DNA of 64,000 nt from Chlorogloeopsis fritschii (lineage in GTDB: Bacteria > Cyanobacteriota > Cyanobacteriia > Cyanobacteriales > Nostocaceae): NCBI RefSeq assembly GCF_043099315.1, contig NZ_CP170746.1. The stretch is one strand, 5' to 3'. Positions 1 to 9,545 of the stretch are shown here, piece after piece; position 1 is the first letter of the stretch, and each line of letters begins with the position of its first letter. A model generated the notes under the pieces. It was not told where the DNA came from. It searched no databases and was given only the letters and a program-made list of their open reading frames with translations. The translations under genes and the position numbers were made by a program.

Positions 1-1
1 C

Positions 2-2299
2 GTAGAATCAGAGAAAGAAGCAGAAGGACTTAGCAATTTCTTTACAGATAGTATCGATTCTGTTTCTGAAGATTCAGAATTTAACCAGCACAATAATGGA
101 GATTCCTCATCATTTGCACCAGACGATTCCTTTTCAATACCTGAATTAGAGCAGGAGAATAAGAGAAATTTCTCAACGTTTGAGCCAGAGAATTCCTTTT
201 CTATACCGGAATTAGAGAATCAAGAAAATTTAGCTGAACAAACATCTCCAAAACAAGTTGAACCGAATTCTAAGCTGATGTTCAATCGTTTTGAGGATGA
301 AACTTTACTGGTACAAGAAGCAGGAACTAGTGGTGATTTATCAGGAATAAATAGTTTAGGTTACAGTACTTCAAACAGTACTTTTACTTTAGAAAATCAA
401 AAGTCTAACTCAAGCTCTCATGTCAAACCAAGTAATAGTTTTGAGGAGAATGATAGCTTTGATATAGAAGCATTTGAATCTGCTTTTGGCTCGGAGAGTT
501 TTGCAGATAGTGAAGACACAAACAGCATTTTAAATGGCAAAACTTCCCAGGGAAGCAATATAGAGTTTTTAGATGACTTTGATGACTTTGACAATCTAGG
601 GAATATTCAAGCAGAGTTTGACTTTGTTGCAGATTCTAATTTGGGTGACTCTCAACTGCATTCTGGAGCGATCGCCTTAGATAGCAAAAATCAAAGCAGA
701 GCACTTGAAACCAATAAAAGTAGTCAAAAAAATCAGGCTGCAGGCGGCAACACAGACAAGGATCGTGACGATGAGCTATTTAGTATCACCGGTTCGCAAG
801 AAGCAGTGCCAATTTTTACCCAAAGTAGTGCTGCTAACATTGAACCCCAAGTCAATGTAGAACAAGGCTTATTAGCTCCTTTTGAAAATGCCCCACTCAC
901 AACTAAGCAATGGATAATTGGTGGTACTGCGGGCATTGTTTCGGCGGTGGTTGTAGCTGCGGTTAGCTTTACCGCTACGACAATTTCTCCTCCCCAACAA
1001 CGGGCATCACTGCGAAATACAGGTTGGGCAATGGCATTAGCAGCAGGAATTGCCAGTTTTGCAACTGCCGGGGTGATGGGCAATCTTGGCATTAAGAAAT
1101 TGCGCCGCACTACCAAAGATTTACAAGCCCAATTTGATGCGGTACGACAAGGAAATCTCAATGTCAAAGCCACTGTTTATTCCCAAGATGAATTAGGGCA
1201 ATTGGCGGCAGGCTTTAATGAAATGACTCGTGTAATTTTCACGACTACTCATGAAGCTACACGCAAAGCTCAAGAACAAGAAGAAGCGAAAGAAAACTTG
1301 CAACGTCAAGTAATTCGCCTACTTGATGATGTAGAAGGAGCCGCCAGAGGAGATTTAACTGTACAAGCCGAAGTGACTGCTGACGTGTTGGGAGCAGTTG
1401 CCGATGCTTTTAACCTGACGATTCAAAACTTGCGCGATATTGTACAGCAGGTAAAAGTAGCAGCACGGGAAGTTACTAAAGGAGCTACCAACTCTGAGAC
1501 ATTTGCGAGAGCATTATCTAGTGATGCCTTGCGGCAGGCAGAAGAGTTAGCAGTTACCTTAAATTCCGTACAGGTAATGACTGATTCGATCCAAAGGGTG
1601 GCAGAAGCAGCGCGAGAAGCAGAAGCTGTTGCCCGCGATGCCAGCAGTATCGCTCTTAAAGGTGGGGAAGCAGTGGAAAATACTGTGGCGGGTATTTTAG
1701 AAATTCGGGAAACTGTAGCTGAGACGACTCGTAAAGTGAAGCGCTTGGCAGAATCTTCTCAAGAAATTTCTAAAATTGTGGCGTTGATTTCCCAGATTGC
1801 CTCCAGAACCAACTTGTTAGCACTTAATGCCAGTATTGAGGCGGCAAGGGCAGGAGAAGCCGGTAGGGGGTTTGCGATTGTGGCGGATGAAGTGCGCCAG
1901 TTAGCGGACAGATCGGCTAAATCACTCAAAGAAATAGAAGAAATTGTCCGTCAAATCCAGAGTGAAACCAGCTCGGTAATGACAGCAATGGAGGAAGGTA
2001 CGCAACAGGTAATTCAAGGCACCATCTTGGCAGAAGAAGCCAAGCGATCGCTCGAAAATATCATTCAAGTAGCAAATCGAATTGATATTCTCGTGCGCTC
2101 TATCACTACCGATACAGTTGAACAAACAGAAACCTCCCGCGCTGTAGCTCAAGTCATGCAATCTGTCGAACTCACAGCCCAAGAAACTTCCCAAGAAGCA
2201 CAAAGGGTTTCTGGGGCTTTGCAAAACTTGGTGGGTGTTTCCCGTGACTTAATCTCCTCCGTGGAACGTTTCCGAGTGGAAGCCTCTGAAACTAGGTAA
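2..2299 (+). CDS. Methyl-accepting chemotaxis protein (PilJ/HmpD-like), 5' end outside window
   Basis: The frame is open from the first bases, so the gene starts upstream of the window; an internal ATG lies at 278. The visible N-terminal part is a long acidic, Ser/Asn-rich, probably disordered region. Counting from that ATG, two membrane segments (about 213-233 and 248-268) are joined by a loop of only about 15 residues, so there is no periplasmic sensor domain. A HAMP domain (about 268-330) and a cytoplasmic signalling domain follow; the conserved hairpin tip IEAARAGEAGRGFAIVADEV lies near residues 513-532. Family knowledge: such proteins drive CheA kinases; in filamentous cyanobacteria the Pil/Hmp systems control type IV pilus gliding of hormogonia. 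The CheA gene follows 200 bp downstream on the same strand, matching hmpD-hmpE order. Assignment to Hmp rather than to a paralogous array is inference. Confidence 0.9.
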   Translation, partial: VESEKEAEGLSNFFTDSIDSVSEDSEFNQHNNGDSSSFAPDDSFSIPELEQENKRNFSTFEPENSFSIPELENQENLAEQTSPKQVEPNSKLMFNRFEDETLLVQEAGTSGDLSGINSLGYSTSNSTFTLENQKSNSSSHVKPSNSFEENDSFDIEAFESAFGSESFADSEDTNSILNGKTSQGSNIEFLDDFDDFDNLGNIQAEFDFVADSNLGDSQLHSGAIALDSKNQSRALETNKSSQKNQAAGGNTDKDRDDELFSITGSQEAVPIFTQSSAANIEPQVNVEQGLLAPFENAPLTTKQWIIGGTAGIVSAVVVAAVSFTATTISPPQQRASLRNTGWAMALAAGIASFATAGVMGNLGIKKLRRTTKDLQAQFDAVRQGNLNVKATVYSQDELGQLAAGFNEMTRVIFTTTHEATRKAQEQEEAKENLQRQVIRLLDDVEGAARGDLTVQAEVTADVLGAVADAFNLTIQNLRDIVQQVKVAAREVTKGATNSETFARALSSDALRQAEELAVTLNSVQVMTDSIQRVAEAAREAEAVARDASSIALKGGEAVENTVAGILEIRETVAETTRKVKRLAESSQEISKIVALISQIASRTNLLALNASIEAARAGEAGRGFAIVADEVRQLADRSAKSLKEIEEIVRQIQSETSSVMTAMEEGTQQVIQGTILAEEAKRSLENIIQVANRIDILVRSITTDTVEQTETSRAVAQVMQSVELTAQETSQEAQRVSGALQNLVGVSRDLISSVERFRVEASETR

Positions 2300-2313
2300 A
2301 GAATGAAGTGGGT

Positions 2314-2348
2314 AGTATGAAGTATGAAGTGTGAAGTATGAAGTATGA
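2314..2348. repeat. STRR, 7-bp tandem repeat AGTATGA x5
   Basis: Five consecutive 7-bp units (AGTATGA, one AGTGTGA) follow directly after the receptor stop codon. Looser ATCCTTTA-like repeats occur at about 2366-2490. Short heptamer repeats between genes are typical of heterocystous cyanobacteria. Confidence 0.8.
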
Positions 2349-2500
2349 ATTTAATGAAATATTTCATCCTTTAGCCTACCCTACCCTGCGGGTTCTCCTG
2401 TGGAGTACGAGAAGCCGCTCTAGCGGGCGTCTACATCCTCTAGCTTTCATCCTTTAGCATTTATCTTTTATCCTTTATCCTTCACCCTTCATCTTGTCCT

Positions 2501-5500
2501 ATGCTGCCAGAACAACAACAGCGTATTCTAGGTTACTTTATTGAGGAAGCTAAAGAGCACCTGAATACAATTGAGCAGGGATTGCTAAACCTTCAAAGTA
2601 CCATCAAAGACCCAGAAATGCTCAACGAAATATTCAGAGCAGCTCACTCAATTAAAGGAGGAGCGGCGATGCTGGGTTTAAGTAGCATTCAGTTGACGGC
2701 TCACCGTTTGGAAGACTGTTTTAAAGTTTTAAAAGAGCATTCAGTTCATGTCGATCAAAAACTTGAATCTTTGTTTCTTGATGTATCTGATGCTCTCAAA
2801 GCATTGCTAGAAAATTTGCAAGGGCCATTCGGTTTAACAGAAGATACTGCAAATCAAATCATCTCAAAAGTAGAACCAACTTTTGGCTATTTAAACGAAC
2901 ATTTAAATTTGCTTGTACAACAAAAAAGTAGTGGAGGAAAAACGACAGATAGCGATTGTTGGCAAATTTCTTACAACCAAGTGATGCAAACATTGCGCGA
3001 GATGTTGCAGTTATTTAAACAAGATTGCACACCCGAAACACGACAAAATCTTCAAAATTGTTGCAATAAATTAGCCCAAATTGGTGCAGAAGCAAATTGC
3101 CCCAATTGGTCGAATTTGTGTCACGCGGCAGGAATAGCGATCGCTAATCAAGAAAATAGTTTCCTGACATTAGCAAAAATCATTATTACAGATATTAAAA
3201 AAGCTCTAGAACTTGCCTTAGCGGCAAAAGAACACGAAATCACTATTAGTCAGCAACTAGAAGTCTTAATTCCTCACAATGTTGAAACTTTAGATAATTC
3301 CAATGATTTTGTAGATGAGCGGCTGGAAGTGGAAGTAGTTCTATCTCTCCATCCACCAGAAGAATTTGTATCTGCAAATACTTACAGTGATAAATTTATT
3401 ACTTCAACAGCTGAAAATTTTAGCCAATTTGCTACTGAGTCTGAGTCAATAGATTGTGAACCAGACGATAGTATAACTAGTTTATCGGAACTATCCGACC
3501 ATATTAGCAGTAATATAGATGATAATATAGACAAATTTGATGAATTTACTGCCGAAGCACAGCTAATAGATTTTGACTTACAAGACTCCATCACTAACTT
3601 ACCTGAACTATCCTATCAATTTAATAGTGATGATGAAGATGAAGCTTCAATACATAGCAGTTTCGATACTAACGCTCATGGACCAGAGGTAGGAATTGCT
3701 GAACTGAGTACCCTTGCTCAATTATTTGAAAGAGAAACTCCTGATTTGCATGAAAATTGGGATATAGAAGAAGAAATTCTCGAATCTGAACCCAGTAGTA
3801 GTGAAATTGAACTTACTATTGATAATGCTGAAACAGAAGATATTAGTAATGATTTTGCAGAACTATTATCTTTGGATAGAGAAACAAGTATAAAAGATAG
3901 TCAGTTCAAAACTGCGAAAGAAGATTTAACTCTTATACAATTATTTGGTGATGACTTTTTAGAAGAAGAAAATTTAAAACAACAAAATCAACAAATTATT
4001 GAAAATACACAAATTCATCAATTACAAACTTCAAATGAATTAACTTCATTAGAAATAGATGTAGAAGACAGTTTTGATGAGTTGTTTTCATTAAGTGACA
4101 ATCAGGATTTAATAAAGGAAAATTCTGAAAATACGCCACAAACACAAGTAAATTGGAATTTAGATCATCTGTTTAACCAAGCAGAAGAAGATAGTAACCT
4201 AAATTTAACAATTGATGAGTCTGAATTTGGTGATTTTTTTGATACAGTATCTGCAACTTCTCCCGTATTTTCTCCTGTAGAAGAGGATCTGAATTTATGG
4301 ATACCAGAAGACACGGGTAAACAACAGCAGCCATTGCAAGCACCCCTTGAGCAAGACACAGCCACAGCTTTAGAGGAGCTTTTGTTTGCTGCTACGAGTG
4401 CTAATGAGATATTTGGCGATCGCCAACAGTCTGCATCTGGCTCAGATCTAGAGTTGGGAGATTTAGACATAGATTTATCCCAAGAACAACAGTTAGATTT
4501 GGCGCTTTCAGTTGATGGTGATAATGATTTATTTGAAGAGTTGGTAATCAATGACTCAATTACTGCGCTACCTGTAAGCGATCGCGAATTGTCTGACACA
4601 CCAATTCAGACTTTTTCACAACAACCAGAAGCTCTGGAATTGTCTCCAGCATTTACCGACTCATCTACAGAAATTTCACAGATTGATTTATCACAATCAC
4701 CAATTGAGCAGGAACCTAGTTGGTTAGATGTCGTAGAAGAGAACAACAACGAGAATCTGGAAATTTTGTTTGAAGATTCATCAACACCTAATTTTGATGA
4801 TTTGCAGGCTGAGAGTACAGATTTTTCTCTTGGCGTACCACAAGAGCAATTGGCTGACGATCGCTTCTCTACAATTATTCAACCCGATCTCGATTTTACA
4901 GATGCTTCTGAATCCGAAGTGTTGCAGACATCCTCGGAGATTGCAGACATTGATACTAACCCTGGCTTAGTAGATATCTGGCTGTCAACTGAAACGATAG
5001 TTTTTGAGACTGAAAAAGAAGCTGATGTTGTTAAAGTTGATTTTAGCGAAGATGGATCGGCAACAACTCAAGACGATGAACATACAGCAGTAGAAGATAT
5101 TGCTGTTGCTCCTACAGAATTGGTAGCAGTTGCCTTCGATTTTCACAAGGCTTCAGAAATCGATGCTGAAGAAAATGCATTTACTGATTTCGATGAGTTG
5201 CCCGAAGAGGATGTGACATCAAATACCAATATTCAGGCTGTCTCAGAGCAAGAATTTATCGGTTTCAATCAGCTACTTAAAGAGGATGGTGCAGCAAACG
5301 CCGATTTTGAACCTGTCGCAGAACAAGAATTTGGTGATTTAGATGAGTTACTTAAAAAAGACGTTACAGCAAACATCGATGTTGAACCTGTCGCAGAACA
5401 AGAATTTATCGGTTTCAATGAGCTACTTAAAGAGGATGTTACAGCAAACGCCGATTTTGAACCTGTCGCAGAACAAGAATTTGGCGATTTAGATGAGTTG

Positions 5501-7774
5501 CTCAAAGAGGATGTTACAGCAAACGCCGATGTTGAACCTGTCTCAGAGCAAGAATTTGGTGATTTAGATGAGTTGCTCAAAGAAGATGTTACAGCAAACG
5601 CCGATGTTGAATCTGTTGCAGAGCAAGAAGAATTTGCCGATTTAGAAGAACTGCTGGCTGCGAATCAAGATGAGGATATAGCAGCAGCCCAGCCTACTCT
5701 AACTAATTTTTCAAAAGCTCCCAGCAAACCTGTTTCCTCTCCAGAAATTGACAACGAATTTAAGGATTTGGAGGGGATGGTAGGAAGAGCCATGACACCC
5801 GGTACAATTAATCTACCAGGTGGGCGTAACTCTAGTTGGAGCGCTTCCAGATTTGAACAGTTGATGAAAGTTCCAGTTAAACATCTGGACGATCTGAGCA
5901 ATTTGGTTGGAGAATTGGTAGTTAATCGCAATACTCTAGAGCAAGATCAAGAACGTCTGCGTCAGTCGCTTGATAACTTACTAATTCAAGTGCATCAACT
6001 CTCGGATGTGGGAGCAAAAATGCAAGAATTGTATGAGCGATCGCTCTTAGAAGCTTCTTTGTTAGCTAGCCGTAAAAACAGTGGTTTTACCCCAATAGAG
6101 ACAGATCGGGGCTTTAGCGAATTGGAAATGGATCGCTTTACGCCTTTCCATATCCTCAGCCAAGAAATTATTGAATTAATTGTGCGAGTACGCGAGTCAG
6201 CAAGTGACATCGACTTTGTTACTGAGGAAACCGAGCGTGTAGCCCGGCAATTTAGGCAGGTAACAAGCCAGCTGCAAGAGGGGCTGACAAGAGCGCGAAT
6301 GGAGCCTTTTTCTCAAGCTACCGATCTACTACCGCGAGGTGTGCGCGACAACTCAATTAAGTATGGTAAGCAAGTGGAACTGATTGTTCAAGGTCGGGAT
6401 ACCTTGATTGACAAGATGATTTTAGAACATCTGAAGACACCGCTCACACACTTGCTCAACAACGCGATCGCTCACGGTGTTGAAATCCCAAACGAACGGC
6501 AAGCCCAAGGCAAGCGAACTGTGGGAATTATCACCCTCAATGCTTTTCATCAAGGTAACCAAACTGTAATTTCTGTCAGTGATGATGGTGCGGGTATCGA
6601 TCCTGAACGGGTGAAAGCCAAGGCGATGAAGGTGGGCTTAATTACCCCAGCCCAAGCCAAAATCATGTCTCCGATTGAAGTTTATGACTTACTTTTCCAG
6701 CCTGGATTTAGCACCAAAGATCAAGCTGACGATCTCGCAGGCAGGGGTGTTGGTTTAGATGTAGTTCGCACCAAAATCAGCGAAATTAGGGGAACAATTA
6801 CTATTGATTCAACTATAGGTAAGGGAACAACCTTTACTATTCGCCTGCCACTGACATTGAGTATTTGCAAAGCTCTCTGCTGCGTTTCCGATAAAGCCAG
6901 AATTGCCTTCCCTATGGATGGCGTAGAAGATACTCTGGATTTGCCTGTCAGAAATATTCAAGAAGGTGCCGACGGGCAAAAATTTATTTCCTGGCGCGAT
7001 CGCGTACTGCCATTCAAACCTTTGAAAGAACTTTTAACTTTCAATCGCCAACTGAGTCGGGGCAACGTTTATGGTGGCAACCGAGACGATGACATGGTTT
7101 CTGTAATTGTTGTGCGATCGGCAACTACAATGGTTGCGTTACAGGTAGATCAAGTACTGAGCGAACAAGAAATCGTGATCAAGCAATTTGAAGGCCCGGC
7201 ACCTAAACCTGTTGGTGTAGCAGGTGCTACCGTTCTTGGTGATGGTCGGATTATGCCCATTGCCGATGTCTTAGAAATTATCGACATTTTCCAAGGACGG
7301 ACGGCTAAACAAAGTGCTGTTAGTATTCTAAATCAGAAGGGAACTCCCGATCAAACAGAAGTACCTGCTACTAAGATTGACCCCACAGTACTAATTATTG
7401 ATGATTCAATTACAGTTAGAGAACTGCTGTCGTTGACCTTTAACAAGGCAGGTTATCGGGTAGAACAGGCACGTGACGGGCAAGAAGCATGGGATAAGCT
7501 TCGTTCTGGTTTACCTTGCGATCTCGTCTTCTGTGATATTGAAATGCCGCGCTGCGATGGTTTAGAGTTACTTTCTCGCATCCAAAAAGACTCGAATCTC
7601 AACCATCTACCAATTGCCATGCTTACCTCACGGGGTGCAGACAAGCACAGGCAAATGGCAATTTCCTTGGGAGCAAGTGGCTATTTCACCAAACCTTATT
7701 TAGAAGAAGCTTTACTGGAAGCAGCATCGCGGATGCTTAAAGGTGAGAAATTGATTAGCAGTACTAATCCTTAG
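2501..7774 (+). CDS. CheA-type hybrid histidine kinase with C-terminal CheY receiver
   Basis: Very long (1757 aa) chemotaxis kinase. An N-terminal HPt domain carries the phospho-histidine motif AAHSIKGG (His49). A very long acidic linker (about 250-1090) includes six 25-aa repeats (about 912-1061). The CheA dimerisation helix starts near 1117, then the ATPase domain (N box LLNNAIAHG near 1313, DDGAG near 1361, GRGVGLDVV near 1414), a CheW-like domain (about 1455-1600) and a receiver (about 1629-1750; Asp1679 in CDIEMP, Lys in TKPY). It probably autophosphorylates under control of the receptor encoded just upstream and passes phosphate to its own receiver and CheY partners steering type IV pili. 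CheA-CheY fusions of this layout are known from cyanobacterial Pil/Hmp systems. The start has no obvious ribosome site. The linker is unusually long. Confidence 0.95.
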   Translation: MLPEQQQRILGYFIEEAKEHLNTIEQGLLNLQSTIKDPEMLNEIFRAAHSIKGGAAMLGLSSIQLTAHRLEDCFKVLKEHSVHVDQKLESLFLDVSDALKALLENLQGPFGLTEDTANQIISKVEPTFGYLNEHLNLLVQQKSSGGKTTDSDCWQISYNQVMQTLREMLQLFKQDCTPETRQNLQNCCNKLAQIGAEANCPNWSNLCHAAGIAIANQENSFLTLAKIIITDIKKALELALAAKEHEITISQQLEVLIPHNVETLDNSNDFVDERLEVEVVLSLHPPEEFVSANTYSDKFITSTAENFSQFATESESIDCEPDDSITSLSELSDHISSNIDDNIDKFDEFTAEAQLIDFDLQDSITNLPELSYQFNSDDEDEASIHSSFDTNAHGPEVGIAELSTLAQLFERETPDLHENWDIEEEILESEPSSSEIELTIDNAETEDISNDFAELLSLDRETSIKDSQFKTAKEDLTLIQLFGDDFLEEENLKQQNQQIIENTQIHQLQTSNELTSLEIDVEDSFDELFSLSDNQDLIKENSENTPQTQVNWNLDHLFNQAEEDSNLNLTIDESEFGDFFDTVSATSPVFSPVEEDLNLWIPEDTGKQQQPLQAPLEQDTATALEELLFAATSANEIFGDRQQSASGSDLELGDLDIDLSQEQQLDLALSVDGDNDLFEELVINDSITALPVSDRELSDTPIQTFSQQPEALELSPAFTDSSTEISQIDLSQSPIEQEPSWLDVVEENNNENLEILFEDSSTPNFDDLQAESTDFSLGVPQEQLADDRFSTIIQPDLDFTDASESEVLQTSSEIADIDTNPGLVDIWLSTETIVFETEKEADVVKVDFSEDGSATTQDDEHTAVEDIAVAPTELVAVAFDFHKASEIDAEENAFTDFDELPEEDVTSNTNIQAVSEQEFIGFNQLLKEDGAANADFEPVAEQEFGDLDELLKKDVTANIDVEPVAEQEFIGFNELLKEDVTANADFEPVAEQEFGDLDELLKEDVTANADVEPVSEQEFGDLDELLKEDVTANADVESVAEQEEFADLEELLAANQDEDIAAAQPTLTNFSKAPSKPVSSPEIDNEFKDLEGMVGRAMTPGTINLPGGRNSSWSASRFEQLMKVPVKHLDDLSNLVGELVVNRNTLEQDQERLRQSLDNLLIQVHQLSDVGAKMQELYERSLLEASLLASRKNSGFTPIETDRGFSELEMDRFTPFHILSQEIIELIVRVRESASDIDFVTEETERVARQFRQVTSQLQEGLTRARMEPFSQATDLLPRGVRDNSIKYGKQVELIVQGRDTLIDKMILEHLKTPLTHLLNNAIAHGVEIPNERQAQGKRTVGIITLNAFHQGNQTVISVSDDGAGIDPERVKAKAMKVGLITPAQAKIMSPIEVYDLLFQPGFSTKDQADDLAGRGVGLDVVRTKISEIRGTITIDSTIGKGTTFTIRLPLTLSICKALCCVSDKARIAFPMDGVEDTLDLPVRNIQEGADGQKFISWRDRVLPFKPLKELLTFNRQLSRGNVYGGNRDDDMVSVIVVRSATTMVALQVDQVLSEQEIVIKQFEGPAPKPVGVAGATVLGDGRIMPIADVLEIIDIFQGRTAKQSAVSILNQKGTPDQTEVPATKIDPTVLIIDDSITVRELLSLTFNKAGYRVEQARDGQEAWDKLRSGLPCDLVFCDIEMPRCDGLELLSRIQKDSNLNHLPIAMLTSRGADKHRQMAISLGASGYFTKPYLEEALLEAASRMLKGEKLISSTNP
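5234..5683 (+). repeat. Six 75-bp direct repeats inside the cheA linker
   Basis: Units begin at about 5234, 5309, 5384, 5459, 5534 and 5609, exactly 75 bp apart. They encode 25-aa units with the core EQEFGDLDELLKEDV; units 1 and 3 carry a FIGFNELLKED variant. The near identity of middle units points to recent unequal exchange or slippage. Confidence 0.9.
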
Positions 7775-7815
7775 TTTTGTTGATAAGGCTTTCAAATTCA
7801 AATTTTTAAAACTAA

Positions 7816-7846
7816 CCCCCATCCAAAACTGGATAGGGGCTTTTTA
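7816..7846 (+). terminator. Intrinsic terminator of the chemotaxis genes
   Basis: The stem CCCC-ATCCA / TGGAT-A-GGGG with a 4-nt loop is followed by CTTTTT, 40 bp after the cheA-like stop codon. Confidence 0.75.
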
Positions 7847-7862
7847 TTTAACTATTTTTCCG

Positions 7863-8228
7863 TCAAACACGATGATTAAGTACTAAATCTTCTTGAACTC
7901 CTGATTGAAAGTGATTGATTGCTGTCTGAAGTACGTTTACATTTATAGGGTCATCAATTGGTACACAAGCATATTTTAAGTAAATCTTTACGGCTACCTG
8001 AGAATGTTGGTTAACTACACCAACAAAAAGCATTCTGTCATAATCCTCTCTTTTAATCCAAATTTCGTAATCTTGTTGATTAAATACGCTTGCCAATTTT
8101 TGAAAACATTGCAAGTACTGTATTTCTTCCCGGTCAAGATTTTGTAGATTTTGTGGGTTGTAAATCTTACCATTTACAGCAGAATAAGTCATAACAATTC
8201 TTTTGTTACTATTTTTACGAACCTGCAT
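7863..8228 (-). CDS. Hypothetical protein, 121 aa
   Basis: A soluble protein of unknown function with no signal peptide or membrane segment. It holds a charged central part (IWIKREDYDRMLFVGVV) and a short C-terminal helix. The start is uncertain: a second ATG 36 bp downstream (MTYSAVNG, at 8192) is equally plausible, and neither has a clear ribosome site. It is convergent with the CheA gene and lies at the edge of an accessory patch with toxin-antitoxin and nuclease genes. I recognise no family. Confidence 0.55.
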   Translation of the reverse strand: MQVRKNSNKRIVMTYSAVNGKIYNPQNLQNLDREEIQYLQCFQKLASVFNQQDYEIWIKREDYDRMLFVGVVNQHSQVAVKIYLKYACVPIDDPINVNVLQTAINHFQSGVQEDLVLNHRV

Positions 8229-8329
8229 TATACATGAATAATCATATTTAGTACATTAGTTCTTAAAAATTTTGTAACCCAGACTGGACAAGGATTATTT
8301 TAATTCTACAAAGCCTTAGGTTTTACCCA

Positions 8330-8347
8330 TGTTTTAGCAATTTCTAG
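8330..8347 (-). repeat. Short fragment C of the hsdS 3'-end sequence
   Basis: Eighteen bases are identical to part of the hsdS relic near 9636-9654, with a weaker match extending leftwards. The fragment lies just after the toxin stop codon. It may be the third piece of the same relic family; it is short, so chance cannot be excluded. Confidence 0.4.
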
Positions 8348-8360
8348 TATTATTCATTCA

Positions 8361-8627
8361 CTATGGAAAATATCGATATATTTCCTTGCGATGTAATACA
8401 CGAACAAAGGTAATCATATTTTCGTCTTCAGCAAAGCCAATTCGATAGTCACCAACTCGGATACGGTAGTAATTTCCATCTGCTTTAAGTTTTTTGATGT
8501 TGCTGATTTCCAAGAGACTTTCAGCAATTTCCACTTGTTCTATGACATTTTTAATTCTCAGGAGCAAGTCTTCATCTTGAATTTTACCAAGGTCTTTTTC
8601 AAAGCTTTTTCTGAACTCAGCTTTCAC
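8361..8627 (-). CDS. RelE/ParE-family toxin, 88 aa
   Basis: Compact basic protein of the usual size for the RelE/ParE fold. It shows the typical pattern: N-terminal helical pair (FRKSFEKDLGKI), central strand block (YYRIRVGDYRIGF) and C-terminal VLHRKEIYRYFP. RelE-like members cleave ribosome-bound mRNA; ParE-like members inhibit gyrase, and the sequence alone does not separate them. The ATG overlaps the stop of the upstream antitoxin by 4 bp (ATGA), a coupling typical of toxin-antitoxin pairs. Confidence 0.85.
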   Translation of the reverse strand: MKAEFRKSFEKDLGKIQDEDLLLRIKNVIEQVEIAESLLEISNIKKLKADGNYYRIRVGDYRIGFAEDENMITFVRVLHRKEIYRYFP

Positions 8628-8833
8628 GATTTCGGTTCCAAAAGTTGAAAGATGGAGTCGCGGTTAACCAGTTCAGTTGTTTCACCTTCTGCGATCGCAC
8701 GTTCCATTGCAATGTCCTCAAGAATTTCTGCCAAAAATTCCGAGACTTCCTCACGGTTATCACGAATCAATTCGACGATCGCACTTTTCAAGATTTCCTT
8801 AAGTTGTTCTGGGTTTAGGGTAATTTCAGACAT
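8624..8833 (-). CDS. Antitoxin of the RelE-type pair, 69 aa
   Basis: Small acidic helical protein (core LKEILKSAIVELIRDNREEV) encoded directly before and overlapping the toxin. Size, charge and overlap argue for an antitoxin that binds the toxin and probably represses the operon. The N-terminal part could be a short DNA-binding segment, but no clear ribbon-helix-helix is visible. The 5' leader directly abuts a decayed hsdS fragment, so the promoter may lie within that relic. Confidence 0.8.
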   Translation of the reverse strand: MSEITLNPEQLKEILKSAIVELIRDNREEVSEFLAEILEDIAMERAIAEGETTELVNRDSIFQLLEPKS

Positions 8834-8859
8834 TATTCCTCCATTAAATTCAGTTAAAT

Positions 8860-8962
8860 TTGATAAATTAATGCCAATAGCTTCAAGTTGCTGGTTTATT
8901 CAAGTTGTTGCGATCGCTCATCAGCCTCAATCACTTTTTCTACTCATGTTTTAGCCATTCAA
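8860..8962 (-). pseudogene. Fragment B of hsdS C-terminal coding sequence
   Basis: Read on the minus strand, this stretch decodes, with stops and frame changes, to pieces such as VEKVIEADE and INQQLEAIGINL. These match the intact 3' end of the hsdS relic at 9542-9660 (VERAIETDEA, INQQLEALEVEL). It lies between the Uma2 gene and the antitoxin, so the same gene end is present twice on either side of the Uma2 gene. Confidence 0.7.
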
Positions 8963-8963
8963 C

Positions 8964-9545
8964 TCAAACGGTCGAAAAATCAATATTTTCGTAAAGTTCT
9001 GCAATTTGAATTTGCAACTCAAAGGTACTCAAAGAAAGGGTGACAGTTGGGTCGTCGTATTCTGAAAATAGCCACTGATGAGGGGCTGTTTTAATATGAT
9101 GCTCAACGTGTATGCGATATTGATCGATCAGCAGATATTCTTGGAAGGTAGGAATTGTACGATAGGCAACAAATTTCTCACCGCGGTCATAGTTTTGGGT
9201 GGACTTAGACAACACTTCAGCGATAAAGCAGGGATTAACCAAAGTATCTTTGCGTCCAGTTTGAAGTTCTAAGGGTTTGGGCAGAACCATCACATCGGGA
9301 TAAGTATAGAGATTTGCACCGGGAATCCAGAGTCGCTGATCCAGGATAAATACACGGTAGGGCTTTCCCCGCAAAGCTGCTTTAAGGATAGCCACAAGGT
9401 TGCTGGCAATATCATTATGATCTGGGGTTCCACCCGTCATCGGGACAATTTCTCCATCGTGGTATTCGTTGCGGATGTCGGAGGCGATTTCGAGTTCTAG
9501 ATATTCATCAATGGTGTAGTGTTTTATCTCAGTTTGAGCAATCAT
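8964..9545 (-). CDS. Uma2-family (DUF820) PD-(D/E)XK nuclease-like protein
   Basis: The 193-aa protein has the standard Uma2 layout: N-terminal YTIDEYLELE, the EYHDGEIVPMTGGTPDHN block, YPDVMVLPKP, FIAEVLSKST and the C-terminal strand. Uma2 proteins are greatly expanded in cyanobacteria, adopt a restriction-endonuclease-like fold and are often linked to mobile or defence DNA; the cellular role is unsettled. Its ATG overlaps the TGA of the upstream hsdS relic by 4 bp, so it appears to have been joined to that reading frame. Confidence 0.9.
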   Translation of the reverse strand: MIAQTEIKHYTIDEYLELEIASDIRNEYHDGEIVPMTGGTPDHNDIASNLVAILKAALRGKPYRVFILDQRLWIPGANLYTYPDVMVLPKPLELQTGRKDTLVNPCFIAEVLSKSTQNYDRGEKFVAYRTIPTFQEYLLIDQYRIHVEHHIKTAPHQWLFSEYDDPTVTLSLSTFELQIQIAELYENIDFSTV

